In this document: piece by piece, positions 1 to 7,832 of the stretch
Layout: the number at the start of each line of letters is the position of its first letter
Position numbering within the stretch: position 1 is the stretch's first letter
NCBI GenBank assembly: GCA_013695395.1
Contig: JACDAP010000075.1
Coordinates: forward strand, 1 to 26,798
Length of the DNA: 26,798 nucleotides
From: Solirubrobacterales bacterium
Lineage (GTDB): Bacteria; Actinomycetota; Thermoleophilia; Solirubrobacterales; Solirubrobacteraceae
Reading direction: 5' to 3'
Made by a program: the position numbers and the translations under genes
The notes under the pieces: generated by a model
Seen by the model: only the letters and a program-made list of their open reading frames with translations
Told to the model about the DNA's origin: nothing
Database searches by the model: none

Positions 1-145
1 CGACCAGCTTGGTCGGCGTCGTGTCCTGGGTCAACGACGGGTGCTCGGAGCGATAGCGCCAGCCGTGGGGCACGGCGTGGAGCTGCTCACGGTAGATCGG
101 ATGCACGGACCGGCCGAGAAGCAACTCGACGTCCCGGACTGCCAT
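1..145 (-). CDS. Partial N-terminus of a probable glycosyltransferase
   Basis: The reading frame starts with ATG at 145-143 and runs off the left edge, so only the first 48 codons are seen. The start is fixed by a TGATG overlap: the last base of the stop of the upstream methyltransferase-like gene is the first base of this ATG, which suggests translational coupling in one operon. The visible peptide includes HPIYREQL, HGWRYRSEHPSL and an ending TPTKLV. This spacing of His-Pro-Tyr and Gly-Trp-Arg-Tyr resembles the N-termini of family 4 glycosyltransferases in actinobacterial glycan clusters, but no catalytic motif is included. That it is a gene is likely; the glycosyltransferase assignment is only a resemblance. 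Confidence 0.6.
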   Translation of the reverse strand, partial: MAVRDVELLLGRSVHPIYREQLHAVPHGWRYRSEHPSLTQDTTPTKLV

Positions 146-918
146 CAGCTGTCGGGGCGGCGAAAGTGGAACATCCCGCAGGCGTAGGACGCAGCGGAAA
201 GCTCGTCCGGGCGACGGTGACGGGCGAAGACCTTCTCGTCGTCGACGCCGGCAAACTCTACGAGCTCGAGCTCAGCAAAACGGTCGATGACATCCTGCGG
301 AGCGTGAATGCGGTGGGCGTCGAAGCAGACGCGCGGGCGACCTACGGGTAGCGAGAACAGCAAGCGGCCGCCGGGCGCGAGGACGCGCTGCAACTCGGCC
401 ATGGCCTTCACGGATCCCTGTGGATCCAGGGGATCGCCGTAACGACCTAAGCCAATGTGCTCGGCCACGTGGAGACAGCTGACCGACTCGAGTGAGCCGT
501 CTTCGAAGGGCATAGCGAGTACCGAGCCTTCCACCGATGTCAGCCCCTCGATCTGGACGTCCAGCGGGCGGATGTCGACGAAGCTGACCGCCGTGAGCGA
601 CGTGAGAAAACACACGTAGTCGACTCGCGAGCCGACGTCGACGTGTCGGTCCGGACCATGCTCCGAGACGCGCTGCGCTGCCCACGTGTCCTGGTGCAGG
701 TAGTGCGGGTCGTACGGCGTCGTCGGGAGGCGGTCGGCGAGCTTCGGAAAAGAGTCCGCGAGACGGAGGCGCTCTGCGCCCGGTAGCGAGCGGTACCGGT
801 GCCGGTTACGCACGTGGTGCGCGAGTGCCGGCGGCAGCGCCGCGGCACTGAGCGCGCGCATGCCCAGGTACGGGATCAACGGCGGAAGGCGTTGGGCTCG
901 GGCCCGCAGGGTGCTCAT
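145..918 (-). CDS. DUF268 family protein, methyltransferase-like
   Basis: 257 residues. The protein carries the signature of DUF268, a family related to class I SAM methyltransferases that is common in glycan loci. It has a VDVGSR motif at 93-98 (the SAM-binding loop position), DIRPLD at 115-120, a conserved stretch at 148-168 reading CLHVAEHIGLGRYGDP, an APGGRL loop at 181-186, and FDAHRI at 199-204. The substrate is unknown; methylation of a sugar is the natural guess from context. The ATG at 918 sits nine bases after a TAGGCT hexamer, so the mRNA is probably leaderless. It is the first gene of a leftward operon whose next gene overlaps its stop codon. Divergent from the methyltransferase at 1060. 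Family call is confident, activity is inferred. Confidence 0.85.
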   Translation of the reverse strand: MSTLRARAQRLPPLIPYLGMRALSAAALPPALAHHVRNRHRYRSLPGAERLRLADSFPKLADRLPTTPYDPHYLHQDTWAAQRVSEHGPDRHVDVGSRVDYVCFLTSLTAVSFVDIRPLDVQIEGLTSVEGSVLAMPFEDGSLESVSCLHVAEHIGLGRYGDPLDPQGSVKAMAELQRVLAPGGRLLFSLPVGRPRVCFDAHRIHAPQDVIDRFAELELVEFAGVDDEKVFARHRRPDELSAASYACGMFHFRRPDS

Positions 919-927
919 GCGCTGCCG

Positions 928-933
928 AGCCTA
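928..933 (-). promoter_or_regulatory. -10 element (TAGGCT) for the DUF268 gene
   Basis: On the minus strand TAGGCT fits the actinobacterial TANNNT consensus and is followed by nine bases and then the ATG at 918. This spacing predicts transcription starting at or next to the start codon. I see no convincing -35 hexamer. The call leans on the same arrangement recurring at other starts in this window. Confidence 0.5.
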
Positions 934-1002
934 GCGTCCGATAGACGGCGCGTTACCCGGCTCGCGCCCTTCGAGGCGAGGACATCCACGAGCCGTTCCT
1001 CG

Positions 1003-1008
1003 TATGTT
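1003..1008 (+). promoter_or_regulatory. Candidate -10 element (TATGTT)
   Basis: TATGTT matches TANNNT and lies about 50 bases before the TTG at 1060. It would give a leader of roughly 45 bases ending in a strong Shine-Dalgarno. No clear -35 is seen. The divergent interval 919-1059 holds nothing else I can name. Confidence 0.25.
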
Positions 1009-1046
1009 GTGCGAGCCGACGTCGCCGCTCTCGTCCACGGCGTATG

Positions 1047-1052
1047 AGGAGG
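1047..1052 (+). promoter_or_regulatory. Strong ribosome binding site (AGGAGG) that fixes a TTG start
   Basis: AGGAGG is followed by seven bases and the TTG at 1060. Another in-frame TTG at 1054 is only one base away from the motif and is too close, so 1060 is preferred. This is the clearest Shine-Dalgarno in the window; many other genes here have none. Confidence 0.7.
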
Positions 1053-1059
1053 ATTGATC

Positions 1060-1677
1060 TTGAGGCCCGCAACCCGACATCTCGCGCAACTGGACGCTGT
1101 CCGCAATCGGGTAGCGGCGCTCGTCAGCTACGACGCTGGCCGGGTGTCTCCCGCATCGGCGCGTGCCAAACGCCGACACCTTCTGTCGCTGTTCCAGGAA
1201 CGAAGCCATTCCGTGCTCGTGGAGTCCGGCACCTTCCTCGGCGGAACGGTGAAGTTCTTCCTCCCACATGCCGAGCGCATCGTCACGGTGGAGATCGACG
1301 ACCAACTGCACCGCTGGGCCGCGATGCGGTTCGCCGACGAGCCGAAGGTCGAAGTGTTGCACGGCGATGCGCTCACCCACATCCCGAGGGCTGTCGCCAC
1401 AGCGGAGTCTGCTCCTCTGATCTGGCTTGACGGCCACTATTCGGGCCACGGAACCGGGCAAGGCGCGGAACTCGAACCTGCGCCATCGCTGCTTGGGCTC
1501 ATCGCCGAGGTCGGCCCGCCCGCGGGAACGACGTTGCTGGTGGATGATGTCAGGTTGTTCGGGGCGCATCGAGACTTCCCGACCCTGCACATGCTCCTCT
1601 CCGCCGCGTTCGACGCGTTTCCAGCAGCCCAGATGAACGTCGAGCTCGACTCACTAGTCATTCGCCTGCCTGCGTGA
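1060..1677 (+). CDS. Class I SAM-dependent methyltransferase-like protein
   Basis: About 205 residues from the TTG at 1060 (an earlier TTG at 1054 is possible but too close to AGGAGG). A glycine-rich loop VESGTFLGGTVKFF occupies the SAM-binding position, followed by VTVEIDDQL with an acidic residue after the second strand, HGDALTHIP, WLDGHYSGHG, and a late TTLLVDDVRLFG strand. This order matches a group of small Rossmann-fold methyltransferases found beside glycosyltransferases. The substrate is unknown; O-methylation of a sugar residue is the contextual guess. The flippase gene follows 37 bases downstream on the same strand, so the two are probably co-transcribed. Confidence 0.75.
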   Translation: MRPATRHLAQLDAVRNRVAALVSYDAGRVSPASARAKRRHLLSLFQERSHSVLVESGTFLGGTVKFFLPHAERIVTVEIDDQLHRWAAMRFADEPKVEVLHGDALTHIPRAVATAESAPLIWLDGHYSGHGTGQGAELEPAPSLLGLIAEVGPPAGTTLLVDDVRLFGAHRDFPTLHMLLSAAFDAFPAAQMNVELDSLVIRLPA

Positions 1678-1714
1678 GCGAACGCGGCCAGGGGTTTGGG
1701 CCGCGGGAGACTGT

Positions 1715-3055
1715 ATGAGAAGCGACGAGGAGGAACTGGCCAGCGTGTCGGTTGCCGCTGCCAAGCCGCTGCCCACCGGACGCACCTACGGGATGGACGT
1801 GGTCATCACTGTCGGCGGCAAGGGAGTCTTCGTTGTCTTCAGCGGCCTCCTCGTGGTGCTATCGGCCCGGATCCTGGGACCCGAGGGACAGGGCGTCTTC
1901 GCGGTGGCCGTCTCGCTGCTCATGGTCCTTGTGCAGATGGGGAGCCTCGGGCTCGCCATCTCGGCACCGTTCTATACGGCGCGGGAGCCCAGCCTGCAGC
2001 GGGCGATCGCCTTCACGCTCCTGCGCATCGCGATCATCGTCAGCCTGGTGCTGTGCGTCGGGACCATCGGGATCAAAGCCCTGGCCCCCGGAACCCTGCC
2101 CGGCGTGGGCTGGGGTCTGTTGACGATCACCCTCGGCGCAGTACCCGCAGCCATCGCGGCGCTGTACCTCCAGGGCGTTCTGCTCGGGCAGCAGCGGGCT
2201 ATTCCGTTCAACCTCATGGAGATTGCGCAAGCCGTGAGCACGGTGCTCGCGCTCGTCGTCCTGACTGCCGTCAGGGATGTTGACGTCGCCGACGTGGTCC
2301 TGCTCACCGCCGCAGGACGATACGTCAGCCTGTTCGTAGCGCTGTTCGCACTGCGGCACCTCCTGCTCAGCCGGATGCCGGGGTCGGCCGACGGTCTGGC
2401 CCGACGTCTGCTGGACCGCGGTCGACGCATCTACATCGTGACGTTCCTCTCGTTCGCGCTGATCCGTCTGGATCTCCTTCTCGTCAACGCACTGCTGGGC
2501 TCGAGGGACGCCGGGCTGTACTCGATCGCCAGCTACGTGACCGAGGCGCTCATCGTCATCCCAGCCGTGGTCGGAAGCATGCTGCTTCCGCGGCTTGCCA
2601 AGTCGGCCGAGCCTAGGCTGAGCCCCGAAGCGTTCCGCGTCATCGCAGTGGTCTGGGGTGGGATCTGCCTGATCTCCCTGCCCATGGCGTACATCGGGCT
2701 GCCGATCGTGTTCGGCACAGAGTTCCGAGACTCAGCCGGCCTCTACGCCTGGCTCGTGCTCGGGACGTTCTGCGTCGGACTGCTCAGCACGCTGGTGGTG
2801 CACTTCGTCGTCTCGGACTACCCACGAGAATTGCTGGTTGCATGGGGCATCGGCCTAGCCCTGAACGTGCTGCTCAACCTCGTCCTGCTTCGCCCGCTCG
2901 GGGTCACCGCCGCCCCGATCATCTCGAGCGTGTCCTACGCGTTCGTCCTCGGGTGGCACCTCAAGGTCTACGCACACGCGAATGGCGGCTATCGAGCGCT
3001 CCGCCCGCAGCCGTCGGAGATCCTGGTGACCCTGCGGGCGGCCTTCGGACGCTGA
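1715..3055 (+). CDS. Oligosaccharide flippase, Wzx/MATE-like
   Basis: 446 residues, almost entirely hydrophobic, with about 12-14 membrane-spanning segments separated by short basic loops (for example after residue 210, where several Arg residues precede a helix). Length and pattern fit the polysaccharide transport branch of the MOP superfamily, which flips lipid-linked oligosaccharides across the membrane. The N-terminal segment TYGMDVVITVGGKG and the segment VLSARILGPEGQGVFAVAVS (Gly-Pro-Glu-Gly after the first helix) are typical of this family. ATG at 1715 has GGAG five bases upstream; an alternative GTG at 1745 is preceded by AGGAGG eleven bases away. It ends four bases before the convergent membrane protein gene. 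This is the only flippase in the window. Confidence 0.85.
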   Translation: MRSDEEELASVSVAAAKPLPTGRTYGMDVVITVGGKGVFVVFSGLLVVLSARILGPEGQGVFAVAVSLLMVLVQMGSLGLAISAPFYTAREPSLQRAIAFTLLRIAIIVSLVLCVGTIGIKALAPGTLPGVGWGLLTITLGAVPAAIAALYLQGVLLGQQRAIPFNLMEIAQAVSTVLALVVLTAVRDVDVADVVLLTAAGRYVSLFVALFALRHLLLSRMPGSADGLARRLLDRGRRIYIVTFLSFALIRLDLLLVNALLGSRDAGLYSIASYVTEALIVIPAVVGSMLLPRLAKSAEPRLSPEAFRVIAVVWGGICLISLPMAYIGLPIVFGTEFRDSAGLYAWLVLGTFCVGLLSTLVVHFVVSDYPRELLVAWGIGLALNVLLNLVLLRPLGVTAAPIISSVSYAFVLGWHLKVYAHANGGYRALRPQPSEILVTLRAAFGR

Positions 3056-3059
3056 GCGT

Positions 3060-5357
3060 TCACCTCGTGGGGGCGTCGAGCACGTAGTGATCGACCGAGC
3101 GGCCGCAGGCGCCGCGGAGGCGCACGCGCTGCTCCGGCACGTCGAGGACGGCGACGAGCTCAGCAACCGAGCTGGCGATAAAGCCGGGGGTCAGGCGTGA
3201 CTCCTTCTCGGCGATCACCAGCAGCGGCTGCGGCACGCCCGTCGAGCGAACTCTCGCCACCGGCCACAACGCGGCCAACCGGGTCGTGTTCGCCGGGACC
3301 GGGACGCTTCGGGTTCCGATCTGCAGGCGCAGGGGCACCTGGCTCGCGTAGCGCATCGAAAGTTCCCAGCGGCCTGCCGGCAGGTCCAGGGTCACGGGCG
3401 TCGCGACACCGGGGCTGAGCGGCGGCAGGTTGGTCGCGACGACCACCGGAGGTCGGGCCAGGACGGTCGCCGTCCCCGCGCTCCGCCGCAGCCGCCTGCC
3501 CTGGGGTGAGTTGCAATCGAGCGGCGCGGACGCCGTCCCCGCCCCCTCGATGATCCGCTGCGGGGGCGTCGGGCCGGTGCGCTTCCAGGCTTCGTAGAGC
3601 GCGGTCCGACCGATCAACCGGAAGTTCGGCGGCGGGGCCGACTGAGCGTCGCTCGCGGTGGTGACGACGTAGGCGAAGCGGTCGAGGGTCTTCGGCTCGA
3701 CCGAGTCCCAGTCGACCGGTTGGCCGGGCGTCAGCGGTTTCGTCGGTCGGCCCGTGACCGAGATCGGGGAGGGGAAGCCGACACCGGGATAGGCGACCGG
3801 GAGGCCGCGGAGGCGCCATCCCGCATAGTCGTCCTGGACGAGCAGCAGCGCCGGGCCGTCGTCGAGCAGCGGCCGCAGCTGCCCAAGCTGGTCGCGTTGC
3901 GCCGGGGACTCCACCGGGCTGAAGCGCAGCACCATGATTGACGACAGGCCGCCGGCGAGCAGCAGGCCTGCGGCCAGGACGACCCGCCCTCCGTACAACG
4001 TGCTAGCGCGTTCACTGGATGCCACCGGCCGCAGGAGCAGCGCCCGGAAGAGGACCAGCGCGACGAACGGCGAGAGGATGGCGAGAGCCTTGGCGGTGAC
4101 GTAGGGCGATTGCTGTCCGGCCGATACCTGGGCGATGAGGGCCGCTGCTGCCAGGGCACCCGGTAGTTCCGGCTGTCCGCGGAGGACGAGGTACACCGCG
4201 CCGAGCACCAGGCAGACGACGAGCACGATCAGGAGCGGCTCGACCAGGAACGTCCCGTCCGCCGGTGGGAATCGCCAGTCGGCAACCGGCCAGATGCCCA
4301 GCGCCTCGGTCTTGCGCAGCGGCTGGGCGAGGTTGCCCAGGTCCGCGGTCGGGATGCCCACTTCGACCGTCGACGTTCCCGACGGGTTCGCGTAGCGCGC
4401 GATACGCCGGATCTCGGAAAGGATCCCCACCAGGGTCACCGCGCTGGCCAACGCCAGCGGCGGCACGATCCGCCGGGCCGCCGCAGTGGTGCTCGCCCAC
4501 GACGGCCGCCGTCCCCGAATGATGGTCAGCAGCACGATCAGGACAACTGCCAGCCCGATCCAGGCGAGTGCCAGATAGCTGTAGACGAGCAGCAGCGCCG
4601 CGGTGAGCAGCCCCGCCGGTGCGCCGGCCCGGACCGGGATCCGCTCGGCACGGAGCAATGGACCCACGGTCGCCACCAGTCCGAGCAGCAGAAGAGCGAC
4701 GGTCGGCTCCTTGAACGCCGCCTGTCCGAACCAGGCTGCGGAGAGGTAGACGTAGGCGACAGCGAGCGCCGCAGGCGCAGCGAGCCACGACGACGCGCCC
4801 GAGCGCAACAGGTTGAACGCGACCAAAGACATCAGGACCGGGATCGCGATGACGAGCGCTGTGAGGACGACGTCCATGTTCGCGCCGGTGCCCGTGGCGA
4901 GCGAGGCCAGCAGGCTGTGCGGCCCGAGCGGGTAGCCGGGATTGGCCGGATAGAGTCGGCTCATCTCCGCCGACCTGAGGCCTTCTGCCCAGAGCATGTG
5001 GACGGCGGTGTCGTTGTTGAGCGACATTCCCGGCAATCCGACGGTCCCCGCCGCCCAGAACGGCACGCTCCCGACCGCGGCGGCCAGGCCGGCAACGGCG
5101 AACGCTCCGGTATCGACCGTGATCGATCTTGCTCGTCGCCACAACAGGACGCCGGAGGCGACCACCGAGGCGGCAATCAGAACGGCGGCAAGTGCCGCTC
5201 CGCCGGGCAGGCGGACCCCAAGAGCGGCGACGACGATGAGCGTCGCCAGGCCGACCGGTGGCGCGCTACCGGGTCCGATCGCGCACGCAGCGCAGACCGC
5301 TCGTCCCACGACAACGGAAACCACGACGAGGGCTAGCGCAACGAGATAAGCCGCCAT
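3060..5357 (-). CDS. Large membrane protein, GT-C-like, with extracytoplasmic C-terminal domain
   Basis: 765 residues. The first roughly 480 residues hold about 12 hydrophobic helices; the rest is a soluble domain rich in beta-strand-like segments (for example PAGRWELSMRYASQ) with two Cys near positions 600 and 750 that could pair outside the cell. After the third or fourth helix there is MSLNNDTAVH at 111-120, an acidic loop at the place where GT-C glycosyltransferases keep their catalytic Asp, followed by YPANPGYPLGPHSLLA. This suggests a polyprenyl-phosphate-sugar-dependent glycosyltransferase or a polymerase-like enzyme, but no named family is certain. ATG at 5357 is nine bases after TAGACT. 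It converges on the flippase and diverges from the GT2 at 5391. Confidence 0.75.
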   Translation of the reverse strand: MAAYLVALALVVVSVVVGRAVCAACAIGPGSAPPVGLATLIVVAALGVRLPGGAALAAVLIAASVVASGVLLWRRARSITVDTGAFAVAGLAAAVGSVPFWAAGTVGLPGMSLNNDTAVHMLWAEGLRSAEMSRLYPANPGYPLGPHSLLASLATGTGANMDVVLTALVIAIPVLMSLVAFNLLRSGASSWLAAPAALAVAYVYLSAAWFGQAAFKEPTVALLLLGLVATVGPLLRAERIPVRAGAPAGLLTAALLLVYSYLALAWIGLAVVLIVLLTIIRGRRPSWASTTAAARRIVPPLALASAVTLVGILSEIRRIARYANPSGTSTVEVGIPTADLGNLAQPLRKTEALGIWPVADWRFPPADGTFLVEPLLIVLVVCLVLGAVYLVLRGQPELPGALAAAALIAQVSAGQQSPYVTAKALAILSPFVALVLFRALLLRPVASSERASTLYGGRVVLAAGLLLAGGLSSIMVLRFSPVESPAQRDQLGQLRPLLDDGPALLLVQDDYAGWRLRGLPVAYPGVGFPSPISVTGRPTKPLTPGQPVDWDSVEPKTLDRFAYVVTTASDAQSAPPPNFRLIGRTALYEAWKRTGPTPPQRIIEGAGTASAPLDCNSPQGRRLRRSAGTATVLARPPVVVATNLPPLSPGVATPVTLDLPAGRWELSMRYASQVPLRLQIGTRSVPVPANTTRLAALWPVARVRSTGVPQPLLVIAEKESRLTPGFIASSVAELVAVLDVPEQRVRLRGACGRSVDHYVLDAPTR

Positions 5358-5365
5358 CGGCGCGG

Positions 5366-5376
5366 TAGTCTACGGT
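5366..5376 (+). promoter_or_regulatory. Overlapping divergent -10 elements (rightward TAGTCT/TACGGT)
   Basis: The 33-base gap between two divergent starts contains TAGTCTACGGT on the plus strand. Read rightward it offers TAGTCT (5366-5371) and TACGGT (5371-5376), 19 and 14 bases before the ATG at 5391. Read leftward the same bases give TAGACT. The rightward use is less certain because the spacing is longer than elsewhere. Confidence 0.35.
5367..5372 (-). promoter_or_regulatory. -10 element (TAGACT) for the GT-C-like gene
   Basis: On the minus strand TAGACT is followed by nine bases and the ATG at 5357, the same spacing as at 918 and 8542. A leaderless transcript is predicted. It overlaps the rightward candidate for the GT2 gene. 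Confidence 0.5.
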
Positions 5377-5390
5377 GCTTCCTGGTCTGT

Positions 5391-6254
5391 ATGAGCCCCG
5401 CTGCTTCCCCCGCCGCCGCGGTCGTCATACCGTGCTTCAACGACGGCGCCACGCTCGAGGAGGCGGTCGACTCGGTCCTCTCGCAGCATCCGACACCCGA
5501 GATCGTCGTCGTCGACGACGGGTCGACGGACGAGGCCACCTTACGGACCATCCGCGGGCTCGGCAGCCGCGGCATCACGATCCTCCGTCAGCCCAACGGC
5601 GGAACGGCCCGGGCGCGGTCGACCGGGCTCGAGCACACCCGCGCGCCGCTCGTGCTGTCCCTGGACGCCGACGACGTCCTCGAGCCGGGTGCGCTCGGCC
5701 ACCTGATCGAGGTGCTCGACCGCGAGCCGGGGGCAGCAGCCGCATGGGGCGGCTACCAGCGTTTCGGTGACAGCACCACCGTGCAGCGCACGGCACAGAC
5801 GCTGGACGCGTGGCAGATCACCCACCAGAACGACCTCCCCGCCACCGCGCTGTTCCGTCGGACCGCCCTCGAAGCGGTCGGAGGCTGGACGCTGGCCGAC
5901 GGCTACGAGGACTGGGACCTGTGGATGAGCCTCGCTGAGCGCGGGTTCAGCGGGGTGGGTCTCCCCGGGGTCATCTACCGGTACCGACGCCATGGGCAGC
6001 GCAGGCTCCAGGCTGACGCTGAGCGCAACGAGGAGCTCGTGGAGCGGCTGCGCGAGCGTCATCCCGAATTGTTCGCGAGTCGGCGACGGAACTGGCGCCG
6101 TTCGACCGCTCCGCTGGGTACCCGTTTGCTGCTTCCCCTGCTCGGTATCGTGCCGCTCTCGGGGCGCCGTCGCCGGCTCGTCGCCGGTGCGGTGACCCAC
6201 CTGGCCGACGGCCGCGGCGTCCGCTTGCTCGTCGCGCGGGCGATGCACGGATGA
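5391..6254 (+). CDS. Family 2 glycosyltransferase (GT-A)
   Basis: 287 residues. The GT2 fold is clear: VVIPCFNDG at 11-19, VVVDDGSTDE at 39-48, the metal-binding LDADD at 91-95, and the acceptor-site EDWDLW at 173-178. A basic C-terminal tail after about residue 225 lacks a clear membrane anchor, so the enzyme is probably cytoplasmic or peripheral. It transfers a sugar from a nucleotide donor onto the growing lipid-linked glycan; donor and acceptor cannot be read from sequence. Its TGA overlaps the ATG of the following GT4 gene by four bases (ATGA), which implies coupled translation. Starts 33 bases from a divergent gene. Confidence 0.9.
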   Translation: MSPAASPAAAVVIPCFNDGATLEEAVDSVLSQHPTPEIVVVDDGSTDEATLRTIRGLGSRGITILRQPNGGTARARSTGLEHTRAPLVLSLDADDVLEPGALGHLIEVLDREPGAAAAWGGYQRFGDSTTVQRTAQTLDAWQITHQNDLPATALFRRTALEAVGGWTLADGYEDWDLWMSLAERGFSGVGLPGVIYRYRRHGQRRLQADAERNEELVERLRERHPELFASRRRNWRRSTAPLGTRLLLPLLGIVPLSGRRRRLVAGAVTHLADGRGVRLLVARAMHG

Positions 6255-7444
6255 GGCGTCGTGGCGCCGGGGCTCCCTGGCGGGACATCCTTATTCACGC
6301 ACCGTACTTCCGTCCCCACGTCGGGGGGGTGGAGGCGTACGTCGAGGAGCTGTGCGGTGCGCTCTGGGAATCGGGGCGTGTCGACCGGGTCACGGTGGTC
6401 ACTTCAAGGCTCCCCGGTGGTGATGCGGCGGAGCGTGCCCCGTCGGGCACGACGGTCTTTCGGTACCCGGCGGCCGACGTGATCACGAACTTTCCGCTGC
6501 CGATGCCTTCGCGCGGGCTCGGGAGGTCCCTCCGCGCCGCGGGGAAGCCCAGGCCGGACGTGGTCATCGGCAACACGCGCTTCTTTCCCGCGTCGCTGCT
6601 GGCGCTCGCGCAGAGCCGGGGGCTGGGGGTGCCGTACGTCCACATCGAGCACGGTTCCGACTACGTCCAGCTCGACAACCCGGCGGTCGCCGCGGTGGCC
6701 CGAGGCTACGACCGGACGATCGGACGGACGGTGCTTCGCCAAGCCGACCACGTCATCGCGATCTCCGAGGCCGCACGCGGATTCGTCGCCGAGCTGGCCC
6801 GGCGCTCGGTTCCGGTCGTCTACCGCGGGCTGCCCCTCAGCGCACTGGCGCAGACGCCGGCGGCTCCCGACGCCGAACGGCTCGCGACCGGTCGGCCGAT
6901 CCTCGTATATGCCGGACGGCTGATCGACGGCAAAGGGGTCCGGGATCTGGTTGAGGCGGTCTCCCGGTTAGAGCCGGCCGTTCTCTGCGTGATGCTCGGC
7001 GACGGGCCCCGTCGTGAGGATCTCGAGCAGCAGGCCCGCGAGCACGCGGTCGAGGATCGCTTTGCGTTCCTCGGGTACCGGCCGGAGGAGGAGGTGGTCG
7101 CGTGGATGAAGGCGGCCGACGTGGTCGTCAATCCGAGCTACACCGAGGGGCTTCCGACGAGCGTGCTGCTCGCCGCAGCGTGTCAGCGGGCAGTCGTCGC
7201 CACCGATGTCGGCGGCACGCGCGAGGCGACGCCGGACGGGGAAGCGGCACTGCTCGTTCCTCCGCGCGATCCCGCTGCTCTGGCGGCGGCGCTGCAGCGT
7301 GTGCTCGACGATCCCGGGCTCCGCGCCCGGCTCGCAGCGGCGGGCTTCGAACGGGTCCGCGGACGCTTCGACTGGCAGCGTTGCGTCGAGTCGCTGCTCG
7401 CTCTCAGCTCCGATCGGGTGCCGAGGGCTGGTGCTCCTCACTGA
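6251..7444 (+). CDS. Family 4 glycosyltransferase (GT-B)
   Basis: 397 residues. N-terminal half has HAPYFRPHVGGVEAYVEEL at 16-34, the usual glycine-rich loop of GT4 enzymes. The donor-binding half shows VYAGRLIDGKGVRDLVEAV from 219 and SYTEGLPTSVLLAAA at 296-310, then ATDVGGTREA. The second Glu of the EX7E motif is replaced: Glu299 is present but the partner position 307 is Leu, an unusual loss for this family. It should be a retaining glycosyltransferase acting in the cytoplasm. Start overlaps the stop of the GT2 gene (ATGA). Its last 41 bases overlap the convergent DUF2304 gene. Confidence 0.9.
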   Translation: MRRRGAGAPWRDILIHAPYFRPHVGGVEAYVEELCGALWESGRVDRVTVVTSRLPGGDAAERAPSGTTVFRYPAADVITNFPLPMPSRGLGRSLRAAGKPRPDVVIGNTRFFPASLLALAQSRGLGVPYVHIEHGSDYVQLDNPAVAAVARGYDRTIGRTVLRQADHVIAISEAARGFVAELARRSVPVVYRGLPLSALAQTPAAPDAERLATGRPILVYAGRLIDGKGVRDLVEAVSRLEPAVLCVMLGDGPRREDLEQQAREHAVEDRFAFLGYRPEEEVVAWMKAADVVVNPSYTEGLPTSVLLAAACQRAVVATDVGGTREATPDGEAALLVPPRDPAALAAALQRVLDDPGLRARLAAAGFERVRGRFDWQRCVESLLALSSDRVPRAGAPH

Positions 7445-7832
7445 GCGATGGCCTACGCGGCGGCGTGTCGGCGGCGCCGTTCTCCGCCTGTTGCGCCTCT
7501 GGCTCGCGGATCGAGAGCAGCCCGACCTCCTGCACGAGGGAGGTTATCTGGCGCTCCATGGAGCTGACCCGGATCGAGAAGTGCAGCAGCAGGAGCACCG
7601 CGAAGACCAGCCCGCAGAAGAAGAGAGCGCTCGAGGGAACATCAGCGCCGAGCGCCGACCGCAGCGCGTTGAGCGCTCCGTACCAGACCGAGAGCACGAA
7701 CACGATCAGTGCGGTCAGCACCCAGAGGACGGAGTACTCCTCCTTGAGCTTGCGACGGCGAACGAGCTCGATGATCGCCACGAGGATCGCCAGCGCAGCC
7801 AGGATGGTGACGATGCGGATGCGCGAGTCCAT
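7404..7832 (-). CDS. DUF2304 family small membrane protein
   Basis: 142 residues with three predicted helices at about 5-24, 34-52 and 67-87, each spaced by charged loops (RRRKLKEEYS between the first two), followed by a short amphipathic helix (MERQITSLVQEVGLL) and a disordered polar tail. This is the DUF2304 layout. In many genomes such genes lie beside DPM1-like GT2 enzymes, as here, and are thought to help anchor or assist polyprenyl-phosphate sugar synthesis; that role is inferred from gene pairing. Its ATG overlaps the TGA of the GT2 gene by one base (TGATG). The 3' end overlaps the convergent GT4 gene by 41 bases, and the disordered tail is encoded in that overlap. Confidence 0.85.
   Translation of the reverse strand: MDSRIRIVTILAALAILVAIIELVRRRKLKEEYSVLWVLTALIVFVLSVWYGALNALRSALGADVPSSALFFCGLVFAVLLLLHFSIRVSSMERQITSLVQEVGLLSIREPEAQQAENGAADTPPRRPSLSEEHQPSAPDRS

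Noticed and set aside
4012..5142. 376-codon minus-strand frame shifted within the GT-C-like gene
   Set aside because: The main frame gives regular membrane helices; this one is Arg/Gly-rich without helices.
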